The notes under the pieces are model-generated. The model had not been told where the DNA came from. It searched no databases and was given only the letters and a program-made list of their open reading frames with translations. Both the position numbers and the translations under genes were made by a program. DNA of 64,000 bases from positions 70,181 to 134,180 of the forward strand of contig CACRXP010000003.1 of the NCBI GenBank assembly GCA_902702965.1. The letters run 5' to 3'. Positions 24,571 to 37,967 of the stretch are shown piece after piece; position 1 is the stretch's first letter, and every line of letters begins with the position of its first letter. This stretch comes from Spirometra erinaceieuropaei (lineage: Eukaryota > Platyhelminthes > Cestoda > Diphyllobothriidea > Diphyllobothriidae).

Positions 24571-25355
24571 CACACATGGCAGCACAGGTGATAGCTAAAA
24601 GCCCAGACACGTGTTTCGCCGATATTCTGCCGCCGCATGGCACAGCTTCGAGGGGTTCGACCCATTAGTGGGTTATCCAGCTTCTCCTGTGGGCTTTCTG
24701 ATAGGTACTCCAGTTTCAAAATTGCAGCTTTTAAATTTTTTTGGAAATTCTAAGTTGGGCAAATTAGCTGTACCGTGCAGCAGCAGAATATCGGCGAAAT
24801 ACGTATCTAGGTTTTTTAGCTAGCCCCTTGGCTGCCACGTATGGTATATCGTTCAACCCCCTCTAAAGTACTGAAAGCGAAATGTTTTCATGTCGTTTCT
24901 GAACACTGGGAAGGTTTTGCAGAATTCTCAATAATCAGTCAACTTGGCCTGTGCAGGGCCACCTGCGGCTGACCTCCTCACATCCTACGGAAACTTTTCT
25001 TCTGGCTTATCACTGGCACTGTCTCTGGTGACACTGCAGTACCTGATAGGGTATTGCCACATGCCATCTCGTCCTGAAAATACTCTGTTTTTTTCCGCCA
25101 ACCACTACTGTTAATTTTCTGTTTGCCAACGTCAGCTGAACCATAATGTCTGTTAAGGAAGCAAAGACATTTCGCACGAGGACAGACCAATTTCCAACAA
25201 AACTAGACTTTGATATTTCAAGATGAGTCTGTGACGCAGTCTGGCAAATTGCGCTCGCCCTATCTTTTTGAAACGGCAGAAATATTTTGCATATTCGTAC
25301 AGAAGTCTTGCTGTGGGCGGTTCCAGTTGCCAATGATTGACATTTCCTTGTGCAG

Positions 25356-25513
25356 GCCCTTTTTCGGTGGTACAGTCGCCGTTGAGGTCTAGTACACCGA
25401 CTTCGGGTGCCTCGCAACTTGCCGTGTTCATGAACCAACTCATTGAGCTGTCAAGAAAGAGTGCGCCCGTTGGTACGCAGAGCGCCATTGTGAACTTGAT
25501 CCAGAAGTTAGTG
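25356..25513 (+). CDS. TAF4: TAF4 exon 2: first half of TAFH domain
   Basis: Acceptor TTGTGCAG ends at 25355 and donor GTAAGT starts at 25514. The exon encodes residues 53 (shared codon) to 105. Residues 73-105 read QLAVFMNQLIELSRKS then SAIVNLIQKLV, matching the first helices of the TAFH (NHR1) domain of TAF4, which contacts activators and cofactors. The exon ends in phase 0 and the domain continues directly in exon 3 (DSEIDCDTF), so the splice prediction is well supported. No ATG or stop is implied here. Confidence 0.85.
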
Positions 25514-28500
25514 GTAAGTTTTACATCTTTATGGTCCTGATTATAATATGGTCAATTAAATACTTTGAAGCAGTTTGTACGTTTCATTTGTATGCAGACC
25601 TTTGGGTCTCTGTTTCATTTGTTTGCGTAGGTGTAGTAGTTTCTTATGTTAACTCAAACAACTAACCTGCCCTATGTCCTATGATAGTGTACACACAATC
25701 GCGGTTTAAAACAGGATCGTACACTAAGTTGTTTTCAAATGAATCTGACCTAAAGGTGACTTAATCTTGTAGGCACCAGCACCCGTTCTTCAGTGAGTGG
25801 AGTTTTAAACATTCACTCCTCTAATCCCTCTTGCTGACGAAATTTGATTCCCGAAACTTCCTGTTGCTAGCATTGCCCCCACAGGTTTCCTTAGCAAAGA
25901 TTTACAGATGAAGGCCGGCTGGGTAATCTCTTGGGAGGCATACAATATGCTGGCTGAGTACTTTTTCTAGGGTGAAGCCCTGAAAATTTGCCATCCGTAA
26001 CTGGTTTTGCCGCCTCTTCGGGTGTCCTGGGTTTAATTCGACTACTAGGTAAAATAATTTTGTCGGGTTTCTGCACGACATTGAATATAAAATAGTACAT
26101 GAAGTTCTATCACGCTAGTCGACTTAGAACTAGGTGCATATAAACGATAAGGTAGTACTCTATGTCCACTGTACTTAAAACCAAGTAAAACAAGCATGCA
26201 TTTTCCCGGCCCCCTAAAATACGAATCGTTCCTAAAGGTACATTACTAAATTTATGGTCTAAATCTTGACGGTGGCCAGTAATAGTCCCATCAACAGTGA
26301 ATTTATAGATTTAATTATCTTAATGTTTAAGGTATATAAGACCCGTGGATTCTGCCGATATTCATGAGTACGTTTCGTCCTCAGCGCTTCCTGACATTGC
26401 CGCAGACCGGCCAGACCTACTCTTTGTAAAGTCAACTTCCGTTGCTAGCTAGTACAAACCGCATCAGTGGAGTTATCTGTCCCTACAAAAGCACCTAAAG
26501 TTAATCCACATCCTAGAGGACTGTAAAACTAGATCAGTTAGCTTTTTTAAACTAGTAAGAACCATCTCTGTCTCGTGGGTACTGTGATGACTTTCTTGCA
26601 AAGTCTGTTGTGGTAAGGGAGGCTTTCGAGGCACCCACCCCACTATTTCATCACACGCTTGTTGTTTTACGTGGCAATACAAAGTCAAGACGACTGGGGA
26701 CGAGTGTGAACGTGATACCGAACTAGGTTGAAACCACATCTACACATGCTGCACACCGGTTGCTCCCCACACGCATGCGAACTAAAACACAGATGAGGTC
26801 TTGGATAAATTAATGAGGACGGTTTCCTGTAAGGCTGAAGAGGAGAGAGCCATTGTGGCCTTGCCGCCGACACGGAAGAGGACCGGATTATTCTATCAGT
26901 TGACAGCCTCCCAGGCCACAACTTCTAGTTCTTGGCAGCTTAAAGTGAGAAAACGAGGCACTGAATCCGGAACCAATGGACCTTTACTCTCTTTCCCTTC
27001 CCTTTCATATTCTGTGCCACTCTCAAGTCTCAGTCAGGCTGGCGTGGCAGGAAGTCTTGGTGTAACACGTGCTACATGCAAACATCTACCCATACTGCCC
27101 GTTCCCCGCCATTATCCACCTCGGTGAACTTCATCGCGTAATTGTTGAATGTGGAACAGATGCTTTTTTTACCGAATGTAGTCGTCTATGTACGTACGGC
27201 CGCGTAGACACATGAGATGCGTTTATGGGTGGGGATAGTATGGACAAGTGACGATGGTAGTTTGCCCTTTGCTGTCTACGATATCATACTTATCAGATTC
27301 TGTTACTTTTGGGGATACACGTAGGACTTTTGTAGTGGGTGTTTCTGGCTCTGTCTGACTGTGACTTATTGGCATTGTTGGGCAAGAAGTCGTCGTCAAT
27401 ACATGATCTTAGTACTTATGTTGTAAAACGAACAAAATAGTCTCAGGGGCGTCGTAATCTAGCGATAACACATCTTACTTTGTCCATTAATTGAATATAT
27501 GCAATGCTGTGCAGGTGACTGAAATCATCCTTTTATACCAGAATTAGAGGTTTTTCCCATTTCTGCAATTTCGAGCAGCCTGATGCCATTTCATATTTCT
27601 CTATGGGTTGCTTGACAGCGTTATCATTGCAGCTCTTGGCTGTATCCTTTTGGAAATTGTAGCCTTTCATGTAAACGGGAACGACCTATGGTTTACTGCA
27701 CTACGAAGGCTAAATCAATGTCTGAAGAGGCGGTCGCTGGAATGTGCTTTTTTATACATATTTTTTGGAACAAAATAAGCATCCCGGCAATTGCTAAGTT
27801 TGGATCGTATTTTCCGCATTGTCGGATCAGACAGCACTAAGTAACCGAATCCGAACTGTTGTTGCTGTTTTGTTCGCATATGCACGAACCTACAGTATTT
27901 CAATAAAGGGTCAGCTGTGCATTTTGTGTGAGCCCTTCCTGAGGATACTACATTTGCCGTTTAGACTAACGTTTGTAACGGCACAATGACGACAGTTTAG
28001 GCGGTTTCTGTGGTAAACGTAAATCTGTTTTGAATTAGTTCAATGGTAAGACGTCCAACGGAAGACCATGCTTTACACAGAGGTTTGTATTTAAGTTATT
28101 TGCTGGTAAACTCGCGAAATTCGAAATTGTATCACTAATGGCCTCCGAAAGAGGACTCTGCCGAATACTATGAGAAATCTAGATGCTTTGTCACTACTGT
28201 CTTTTTTAGTGCGTTATAATTTGCGTTGGTCGTAGTATGATTGACTTTGCTTGCCAGTTAAACCGTGTGTTGAAGATGTCTGGATTTTGTCCTGCCCTTC
28301 GGGTGCTTCCTGTTGGCCAGGCGGCGAAATAGATATGCCACCTCGTCCACCGTGCCTTTGAGCACCGATAGGTGACTTGGCCGTTCAGCTGGGAAGACCA
28401 TTATCGTCTTCCCATTGGCTAGAACGCCAACCCGACATTATATCTAAAACCAACGCACCTATCGTGCGTTATTTCTACGAACCTCTTTCCTAAGTGCCTG

Positions 28501-29831
28501 GTCACTTCCAGTTCATGTGAGTTATTTACCCCCTCATCCGTTCTGCGGCGTGTTTGCGGATAATAAAAATGAAGTGGAAATGTCGACATACAACTAGTGT
28601 TTCTCAGCCCTCAATCACAAAAAGCTATCATTACGCAGCAGTAAACTTATTCGGGTGGTCTCCCAGTTAATTTACCACCGTCCAACAGGATTAGCCGCTT
28701 TTTCGAGCTAACTGTTTAAGAGCAAAACCAGACGACGCGTTCCACCTCAAATCTACTTCGCGTATTTGGGCTGATGATTGCTCTACATCAAAAACCAAGG
28801 AGACGAGATTGAAAGGATACTTCGAATTCTAGGCGAGGAGACTGCTGATTGAAAATTCAGTTGTGGTCTGCATACGCCTGTAGCTGCTGTGGCAGCACAC
28901 CGGCGTAAGTGAGCACGCCAACGGGACGCCGGTGATGGCTGTGGTTCAAAATTCAACCGGACAACCTGTTAGGAAAGGCGGTTTGTACGACAGCAGACCC
29001 GGAAAAGACAGATGAAACTAGAAAAGTCGTTTTGGCGTATATTCATAAATTGTTCCCAACTCGCTCTACTCGCCCAAACGAGAAGCTAACTACGTGAATC
29101 TAAAAAAGTTCTAATAATTTCATTTAGGTACACACTAGTAGTTGTTGTCTAGATGAAAGCTGCAAGACAACAGCTCGAACCATTACGTCTCCAGTCGTCG
29201 CAAGCTGGTTTCCGAAGTTTACAGTCAAGGGCAGGAGAATAGGTATTGTCCGACAGATGTCAGGAGATATCCCAACAAGGGACACAAAAGATAAAGGGCC
29301 CAGATAATGAGGAACGCCATAGCTTACGATTCTCCGTTCTACTTGGACAATCAGACCAACAACCTAATCCTTATAATGCGTCTACAATGTTGACTGCTTG
29401 ATCAGAGTCCGCCGTATCTTGATAAATTCCCCAGGTCCACGCGAGGTAACACTGCTCGATGCAGGCATTTTTTGGTTCCATGCGTGGTTCTCTGTGGTTC
29501 GAGGTCTCACAGAGTGACGGAATTGAAGAGGCATGCATATTTTGTTTATTTTGGCCTTCCGACGTTCCCTTTGTTTCCATAATGTCCACCGTGTTTTTGG
29601 CAGTCGGTTATTGTGATGTCAGCTCTGGGAGCGTCACAACAAATCTTGTTTCTGCCAATTTCCCCACTAACTCTGTTTAGTGTAAACTTACCTCTTCATA
29701 AGGGGCTGCCGGCTAAACCTTGGTTACAGTTTTTAGGGAACTATCCGTCAGTCACGACTAAGCATTTGTCCGTATTGCGATTGCGTGTACAGATTGGCTG
29801 GAAATGACTCTTTCTCTTGGCAACGTTTTAG
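25514..29831 (+). other. TAF4 intron 2 (4.3 kb)
   Basis: GT...AG intron. I see no clear gene or element. A minus-strand patch around 27200-27420 has a faint zinc-finger-like look (CPYYPHP) and could be ancient RTE-ZnF debris, but it is too weak to call. Confidence 0.6.
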
Positions 29832-31127
29832 GACAGTGAAATTGACTGCGACACCTTTTGCACTCAGCTCAGTGCGAGTCTGAACCGTGATGCGGAACCC
29901 ATGAACATTGGTCCTTTTATCAAGGATAACATCGCACTCCTGCGTCGGGAACTGTACAGTGGTGTGTGTACATTACCAAACATCCGGCCTCCCTCTTTGG
30001 ATGTGGAGGCCTCCCAGTCGCAACAGCACCCGTCGCCGATACCGCAGCCCATTATTGCCGGTGTATCTACAGTGTCGAGCTTGCCAAATTCCGTTAGTAC
30101 ACCTGTGATGATCTCGCACGCTTCACTGCCGGTTCGGCAAAGCTTTACTAACGTTTCTACTATAGAGTCCGCCCCGTCCACTATTCTTCCTCGGCAGGCC
30201 CTAACTACCTTTACCTCTCCCCAACAGCAGCAACAGCGCCTGCCTACACCCGCCATGCCAATTTCTGTAACGCCTCAGGTCAACCCAAGTACTGCCACGT
30301 CGGTGGTTCTTCAGCCAAACGCACCAACTACCTCCACGACGTATTCGACCGCAGCAATCTGTGTCAGCCGGGCAGGCGAAACCCCGATTTTTACATCCTC
30401 TGCATCAACCCTCCCTACCACTGCTGTTGGCCAGCCTTTAATTCACACATCAAATATCTTTCATCCTGTAATCAGACCAATTCTCCCGTCCAGTTATTCC
30501 ACACGAACGCCTCCATCCATAGCTCCTTATCGACCTCAACTGAGGCCGATTGCCCCAACTGTGATTGTTCCGAATGCCCCCTTTCCCGTTGTTCCTAGTC
30601 CACATGCCACGTCCACTGTCGTTGCTACAACAACACCCATGGTGCAGGCAATTCGGATGCGGCCGGTCTCCATAACCTCTACCGCCTCAACTCAACAACC
30701 GGCCTTTGCCAGAGCAACTGTCTTTGGTGGTGTTACTCGACCTAGCCTCATTCCTCAGTCCTCGTCATCCACCACTCCCACCCCATCCACCGTGGCCGCG
30801 GCAGCACTGCAGTCCCCTCTCAACCAACCCTTTTTTCCCGTATCTCAGCTCAAATCGCATCTAGCCCAGCGCCTGAGCAACTCACAGGTTACGATTACTG
30901 ACGAGGCCTACACCTGTATAGCTCATGGACTAGAAAATTTTCTGCGCTCAATCCTTACCCGACTTTCTATTGTCATGGGCCACAAAGCCCTTCGCCTCTC
31001 CAACGACCCACATCTCACGCAGACTGACTTTGCGCGGGATCAGATGGCCTTCCTTGTAAAACTTGACGAACACGACAAAAACCGAAAAAACGAACTTGAA
31101 AGGGAGATGATATTTAAGGCGGCAAAA
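29832..31127 (+). CDS. TAF4: TAF4 exon 3: TAFH end, linker, histone-fold/CTD
   Basis: Begins after TTTTAG and ends before GTGAGT (31128); encodes residues 106-537. Residues 106-148 complete TAFH (DSEIDCDTFCTQLSASLN, then NIGPFIKDNIALLRREL). Residues about 150-440 form a low-complexity Ser/Thr/Pro/Gln-rich linker, typical of TAF4 and usually poorly conserved. Residues about 447-537 (from SHLAQRL through ITDEAYTCIAHGLENF to NELEREMIFKAAK) match the histone-fold and following conserved helix of the TAF4 C-terminal domain that pairs with TAF12. The exon is one uninterrupted open frame of 432 codons, the longest host coding block in the window. Confidence 0.92.
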
Positions 31128-31267
31128 GTGAGTAATTGCTTAATAAAGTCTCTTGTTTTCTTTTTGTTTGATACAGCCTTTTTTGCGCATGCAGGCTGCT
31201 TTGAATATTGGTGGCATGCGTAATGTGTAGTGGGTGATGTCGCACGAACCGCAAACTGAAACTGAAG

Positions 31268-31340
31268 CAATGTCTCGGTTAGGAAGGATTACTCAGGTTC
31301 GGTCGTAGTGTTAATTATCATGCAGCATAACCTAAACATA
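31268..31340 (+). repeat. foldback-element fragment
   Basis: Aligns with 41105-41172 through GGAAGGATT, a TAAT block and ATTATCATGCAGCATAA, and more weakly with the outer arms of the element at 2762-3525. Only one end of the element is recognisable. Confidence 0.45.
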
Positions 31341-33249
31341 TTTCACTCAGGCAAGGTTGCGTGCCCTTCTGACCTGTAAAAATCATGCTACAGATTGACC
31401 ACTTATGTTGTATACAATTCTTCCATTGACATTCTGTTCCCTCCTAAATTCAAAAATACGTTTTAAAAAGCATATACGTAAAGTCACTCCTTATGCACAT
31501 TTTATGGTAAATGACCTCTCATTAAAACCATCTACTAGAAAAGCTGAATTTTGCGGTCATGAGATTTTTTAAGACCACTGTCCACTCATTAGTGCAGCTT
31601 ATGAAGCTTGCTATGTGGCTCATCCTCATTACAAAATTTTCCGAGTCCTCTTTGTACCTTCCTAATGGCATAGAAGAATGTTTGTTTTCAAATGGCAGGT
31701 GTGGTTCCAAACCACGAGTATTGAAATACTTCTTGGAAACCGGAAGATACCCTCTCTTTAAGAAAAAAATAATTTAAGACATGATTTGCTACAAAAATAG
31801 TACAAGGCTATTTTATGCTTTCTATAAAATATGTTTGGATTTGCGAGTGCATCGAAAGGTAATGGCAGAGGATCACATTGGTCCAGTTATAATTTTGTAA
31901 CGAGTGTACTTTTGCAGACTACTGGAAAGGCACGCATTAAAATGCCTGCATCCTGATATGACCGGAATATCTGCAGCATGGTAGTCAGGGCTGCAACCCC
32001 ACTTACGTAGTCCTTTTTGACTGTTTGTATTTCAGAACTCCAATTAATATTTACTGAGATACTCCACGCATGGCATATATTCTTAACATTTCCACCCTTG
32101 GAAGTGAATGACCTGCTTTCATTTTCGGGATTTGCGTTTAGTGAATATGACAGTATGAGCTAAAACGTTACGGTTTACTAGTCTGGTTTGAAATACTGCG
32201 CGAGCGCGACGATCAGACGGATCTCAAGTACCGGTCAGCAAGACCATGGAAGACTTATTTGAGAAGGGTGCAAAGTCCTTCAGATCTTTTCACTTGCATT
32301 GTTCAGCGTAGAGCAAGCATTCCATTTTAACGGCCCATGCTACTTTTCGCTTCTCGAAACATTTTAATGCCGTACGATCTAACTCAGTTTTCAAACTAGA
32401 CGACTGAGTTACGGCTGCCCGCGCAAAATGTTAAGCCCGAAAAACTGCTTGCACTGCCAGCGTCTTCAGCTGTGGCCTTCGATATTGTCCGCAGCAATGA
32501 GGCCTATCATAAAACTTGTTTTCACAAAGATTACTAAGCATATTGGTGTGTTACTTTACTGATCCCCTGATTGGACAATGCGGTTCACCTAAGTCGTACG
32601 TCTAGAAGACTGTAAAACCTCGTCAATACTACGTGGCACTAAGTTCTCTTGCTTCGCCTTCTACACACTGGCGGGAGTGAGTATGGTAAACCGAAAAGAT
32701 AGATGGCAACTGCACGTATAAGAACTTTGGACGGTAGATGAATTCAAGGATGAAGGGTTGGACACCCATTTGCAGCTTCGTTGGATGCCCTTAAAGCAGA
32801 GTCAGAAAGTACGATAGATATTTCGGTCGTCAAGATCCATCGGCCCAAAATCCGTCTGCACTTTCAAGAATGCATGAACAAAAAACATTGCCGTTTTCAT
32901 CTTTGACAGAGGCTGTGTTGAATAAGTACTTCAGTGCTATGCTCACTAGAGCATGCCGTTTTCATCTTTGGTGGAGTTTTTTTCGACTGGCCATTTTCAG
33001 TGTTGTGCACCCTAGAGCAACCAAATGGTTTTGTATGGGACACAACTGCTGGCCTCCCTGATTTCTGTGCAGTACTCGACTCATTTGATCGGAACACTCT
33101 TTAGAGACCGGGGAATTTCGACAGGGTGCTTGTGCAACGCCCAAACCCTCAAGAACAGAAACGTATCCCACATTCTGGTCTTCTGGCTTGTCTCACGCTA
33201 ATTCCGGATTCACCGTTGAGGCCGGAGGGCTGCTTATGTTTCATGACCT

Positions 33250-33720
33250 GGCAGTCTACTTTTTAAGCATCTTGCCCATTTAGCTGGAAGCTCAGCTCAT
33301 GGTAGCAACTGTCCAATAGTTCAAGAACATCATGTTTTACTGTGTTAGGGTAGACGGCTCCAGTCCCGAAATGATCGTCGTTTTCAAGTTTCTTCCAGAT
33401 CCAATTCGGCAGCCTTTGCAAAGTCGTAGGAGCAGTCCAGACCTGTATATGCAGGCGGCCACCCACCACCACTCCGGGATGGCCCGCCAACGCGTGCTAA
33501 AAAGCCTGGTGTTGGTGGATACCATCACCTTGACATAAGCCGGATTTGATATCAAAAAGTCAACCTTCATCACTCACGTGGTGTTTGATCTTAGTTCAGT
33601 GATACCAGATTTGAATCGTTCGAAACAGTTTCGGCGGTAGGCCATCATACAACGTGTTCGACCACAAGAAGTCCCGGTGTACAGGGTCAACTGGTGCAAC
33701 GCCTCTCACGGAGCAGACTT
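33250..33720 (-). mobile_element. second RTE-like family, RT palm remnant
   Basis: Minus-strand decayed reverse transcriptase. Reading across frames I see HRDFLW, LYDGLPPKLFRTIQIWYH, FDIKSGLCQG (normally RSGVRQG) and GHPGVVVGGRLHIQV. These follow the order motif A flank, helix, motif B and pre-catalytic strand of RTE-type RTs of the same family as 19930-20860. The catalytic aspartates are not preserved. Sequence further upstream on the minus strand (33721-34300) may belong to it but is not recognisable. Confidence 0.5.
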
Positions 33721-35759
33721 GGGTGAGTTGCTGATAACAGTTGCGGAGCGGGATGTTCTCGCCTAAGCACTTCCGCCTCGGTCGAAGTCTACGATGATTT
33801 TTTTTGTCAGCGCTTGCGGCAGAAGCGGAGGCGATTTAGAACGACTGCGAAGGCTTAGGCTATCCACAGAGTCTTATGTAGCGGTAATTCTTACACAATG
33901 CATTCTCCTCCCGGGAATCGGCTCAATAACAACTGTGTCGAACGGTACTCGTAGGTTTCTGATGGAAGGCAGTCTCCCAGGTTCTGTTTTGTTATCGTAC
34001 GTGGAATTTATCCGGCAAATGGTAAACTGCAAGTACAATTTCATTTGGGCACCGACGTTATCATCCCACTGGGTCATAACCCAAAGGACGGCGTCAGTCG
34101 GATTCAGGAGCTGGGTAATACATACCTCCGACCCGATATTGTGTCTGACCCTGTTGATACCAGCGGGCCCAAGCCGTCTATGGATATGCAAATTCCTCAT
34201 GAAATTGAATGCCGTCACGACCAAAGTATTGCACAATGGCCTTAAACTGCAAGAAGCGTGTCCTTTCGCACAGTTTGTGACCAATTGAAGTCGATCCACT
34301 TTTTGTTTGCCGCCGTCTTATCAATTTTCTAGTGACAAGGGAGGACTAAATGTGATGTAGAATGTACGCGCGCCATGTTATGTTGTATCTGCTTGTGCCC
34401 GTGTTCATGCCGCTACTTTCGGTTAAATAAAGGTATTGGAATGCGTTAAGCACTGTTGCGCGATTGCCAAGTTTCCCTGCATTGCTGTCGGGGGTAGATT
34501 GAGGTATCGGACAATTTATACCTCCAGACAATATTGCGGCTTCGGCTAAAGGACCGTCTGTAGAAAGGGAAAATTTATAGCCAGTAGACTTTTTTAAAGA
34601 TGCAGTGCAAGGTCGCTGCCTGAACTAGCCCAGTCACACGATCCGTCAACCGGAGGGGGGCCGATGCGCGACATGACATCTCTGACCCCTGTCCAAATTG
34701 GTGCCGTCGCTTTACTGGTGCTCAACTTGCAAATGAATATGGATGGTTGAGGCGTATTAGTGGGCATTAATGGTGAGTGAACCTGCCCGCATTTGAGGCC
34801 GAAAAATCGATCGGGAAATGATTGCTAGGCCTCACCATCTTATTATGTCCAACTTTGGAACGAACTGAACTAGCACTAGCCATAGTGGTTAGAAGGCATA
34901 GCAAATACTGGGTGGTGAACCTCGACCCCCCACAACTTATGACTTAGTGGCTGACGTCGCCGACTTCTTCGATTATGAAATTAAACTTTGGAGTTAAATG
35001 CAAATGCGCATATTGCTTTTCGAAATTGAAAAAATACTCGCATAAACTCCCGAATTGAATAACCAGGAGTTCTTTTGACACACGACTTTTCCGCCCTCGT
35101 GATTTTAACCATCTTAGGCATTCTCAACGGCACATGGAACGTACCTTTTAGGCAGTAATAACTTTCTGATTATTGTTTGTGCGTCCATCGCATTGTTATC
35201 ACTATCTCCCAGACAACGATCTCAGTCTTTTTGGTCCTGTTATCAAGTCCGCTTTGGGTGTTTGGCTTTAGGGATGTTTATTTCTCAAAATGTCTACATG
35301 TCCTCTACACATAAAGAATCCAGAGTTGGATACACCGCTCATCCTCGTTTCCTAGAATTATCAGAATTGCGTGCAGGATTATCCTTTTTCTCGCAGCTGA
35401 TATTTTTAGAAAATAGGCCACGTACTTTACCTTCGCCCTTTCGGTTAGGACAGTTCGATCGTCACAAACGGCGTATTCCCCAGTGTCTCTAGGGCGCAGA
35501 GGTGAATTGCTCGCGGATAGGTGGTTGGCGAAGCAGACCTGTGTCGGATTTACCTCGCCCGTCATTGCCACACCCACCCCGTTCCAATGACAAGATAAAG
35601 TGAAAGCAACCGAAGATTGGCGGGGACGCAATGATTGATAAAACTGAACAGCCCGTCTACAACTGCTACACTACACTTTACACGTACTAGGCTTTCTTCA
35701 GAATGTCCCAGGTCTCGAGTGAATGAGTGCCCTAGCGGGCACATTAAGCAGGAACCATC

Positions 35760-35796
35760 GTAACCCGACCCTCAGTCCTGAGAAGGATCGGGTTAC
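35760..35796. repeat. perfect-arm hairpin
   Basis: Nine-base perfect inverted repeat (GTAACCCGA / TCGGGTTAC) enclosing a second, inner inverted repeat CTCAG-TC-CTGAG. It lies in TAF4 intron 3 without a recognised element around it. Confidence 0.6.
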
Positions 35797-37249
35797 CCCA
35801 TAAGTTGACAACCTCCACATGCCGTGCCTGTTAGCCCGCGGTCATCGCTTCAAAGTACGTTTGATTGTTTATGGTAAAAATAGACTGAGGATTGAATCCG
35901 CGCTAAATCGATCTAATATTGGATCGCGTCCTGAAATGGTGATCAGACATGTGAGTGGGTCTGGCTAAGTGGCTGAGGGGGACGGCTCGTTGGCTCTTCC
36001 TTGCGATCAGATCAGCGCCAGTTCAGTAATTTAATCCAAGTGCTTGCACGTCTGTTTTTCTGCAACCTCTGATTACTAGCACACCGACTTTGGGTCCTCA
36101 GTGTAGGCAGTCTCCATCAGATGCTTTATACCCGAAGTTCACTGTACTTTTAATAAGAGTTCAGGAACTTTGGTGACTGTTAGATTCTGCCCCCTCAGAA
36201 ACTTTTGTCTTGTTCAAGAGAACGTTTTAGGTGTTGAAGAATATGCAGTGCTTGAAAATCGCGGGATTGCTGCAACTTTTGGCTGTATGTCCTGGTTGAC
36301 GAGGTCTCTAGTCAGTGCTTAGTTGTGACTTCTACATGTAGCTGGCAAAAATATGATACCGTTCTAATGTCGCAACAAGAATTTATATTCGTTTCGCATT
36401 ATTTCTGACTACTCGCCTTCTTTCTTGCATCGGCCTTAACAACCAGCTCGGCGTGGCCATCGCCCTTTATTGGCCCACGACAGTTTGTCCACCGAAAGCA
36501 ATAAGAAACCCTCCTGTATTGAGATCGCAGTGGTGACCTGCGTGTAAATTGGTATGTACTGGCGCAGACTTGTGAGGCATCCACCTCCCTCTCCCTTCCC
36601 ACATCCGTCATGTTCCAATGGCAAGAAGTTAATACGGTCGGATACGAGCTTGGGCGCAGCGACTAATTTCGCTAATTCAATTTCTCCGAACTGTCAAAGG
36701 GTTTTGAAGTTGTGCGGCCAAATCGGCTGTTCATACGTCCACACGCGAACCACGCGGCGTATTTCTCCCTCCTCTCGGGACTGGAAATACGCGAAAACTT
36801 GCCCATCCCACTCATTCAATCTGCTGTGGCTGCCAGCACTCATCCACGGCGAAACTACATGTAGCATTAATGCACGTCCGAAGGTCTATCCCACCAAAGT
36901 GACCCCACTCTCCGATTGTCCAGAAGACCCACCCCTTAAATGAGCAATTGGCTGATCGATTACAACGGTTGGTAGCTGTGGTCGCAACCTACTCGCTCCG
37001 TACAAGATAAACATCATCGTCTCCCACCAAGCTTGCTTCTCGGAGCAATGGCAATTCACTAAAACGAGTACGGGATTCGTCCTCTTTTCGGACATTCGCC
37101 GCAGGAAAGCACAACACGACGCAAAAACTCCTCTCACCACGAACTACACTGTCAGCAAGTTGTCTGTTCACAACTGAATCATCGACCGCCGCCACAGCGA
37201 GTATCCCAGTCAATGAGAAGTATGACGTCGCCAGCGCCTACTCTTCCAG

Positions 37250-37520
37250 TGGCAAGTGGGTACAGTATAAAAGACAACTTGTACGAAAATCTGTGCTGCC
37301 TCTTGATTATGTTCTTGGCAAATAAAATTCACCTGAGGTCTATGTCTTTGTCATGGAAGGATTTCTCGGTCGTCATGGTGTCGACAACAGAAACAGCAAC
37401 GAGTTTGTTCTGTGGAAGAACCGAGTGAATCGCAACACTGTTGTTCGCTTCCTTAATCGCAAGACGACAACTAGGATGCATTTTCTGGGCTCCATGCCTG
37501 ATATGTGAAAAGGCCACAGA
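37250..37520 (+). mobile_element. RTE-ZnF endonuclease fragment (copy C)
   Basis: A strongly decayed + strand endonuclease piece: LYENLCCLL (for YEDLHALL), GFLGRHGVDN (for GVLGPHGL), NTVVRFLNRKTTTRMH (for NTFFRLPTREKATWMH). Several frame changes. It may belong with the + strand RT piece at 40220-40640, the two being separated by the minus-strand copy at 37968-39300. Confidence 0.5.
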
Positions 37521-37967
37521 GATTATTGGTGACAAAGACGTGCAGTACCCAGTGTTGAGCTTATGGTCTTTTCCTGACCTCTTAAATAAAGCCGCGGGTG
37601 CGACCGCGAGTAAGCGAAACAACGAATGAACTGCACACAACACTATTGGACAACAGCGGACCCAGAAAAGGGACTGACCTACGGGATCAACAGCTAGGTG
37701 GAACAAGCACATATCGGGAAAAGTGGAATTGAGAACATCTAGAACATGCACGTGACACGGTCTGTGCTGTGTCAGGCAGCAATTTTTACGGTGGCTGGAG
37801 TCTTTGTTCAGGGCCTCGCTGCGTCAAGGGCGTTCAGCTCTACAGTGAGAGTTTTCAGACACGCTGACCTTACAGTCTGACGGACCGCAACATGCGCACA
37901 CGCGCAAACTCAGACAGTCACGATCGTCCCCCCACACTTGAACACGCCACCCATCGGCTAAGGCACG

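Larger units (their letters stand above)
21789..25355 (+). other. TAF4 intron 1 (3.6 kb)
   Basis: GT...AG intron between in-phase exons. It contains RTE-ZnF copy B on the minus strand (22517-24570). The rest (21789-22516, 24571-25355) has nothing I recognise. Confidence 0.6.

Noticed and set aside
33874..34299. Overlapping frames of 140-165 codons on both strands
   Set aside because: No recognisable domain; probably chance frames next to the second-family RTE remnant.
34690..34770. Cys-rich plus-strand patch (CPNWCRRFTGAQLANEYGW) resembling a zinc finger
   Set aside because: Only one Cys pair, no proper His pair, and no flanking element sequence; too weak to call.
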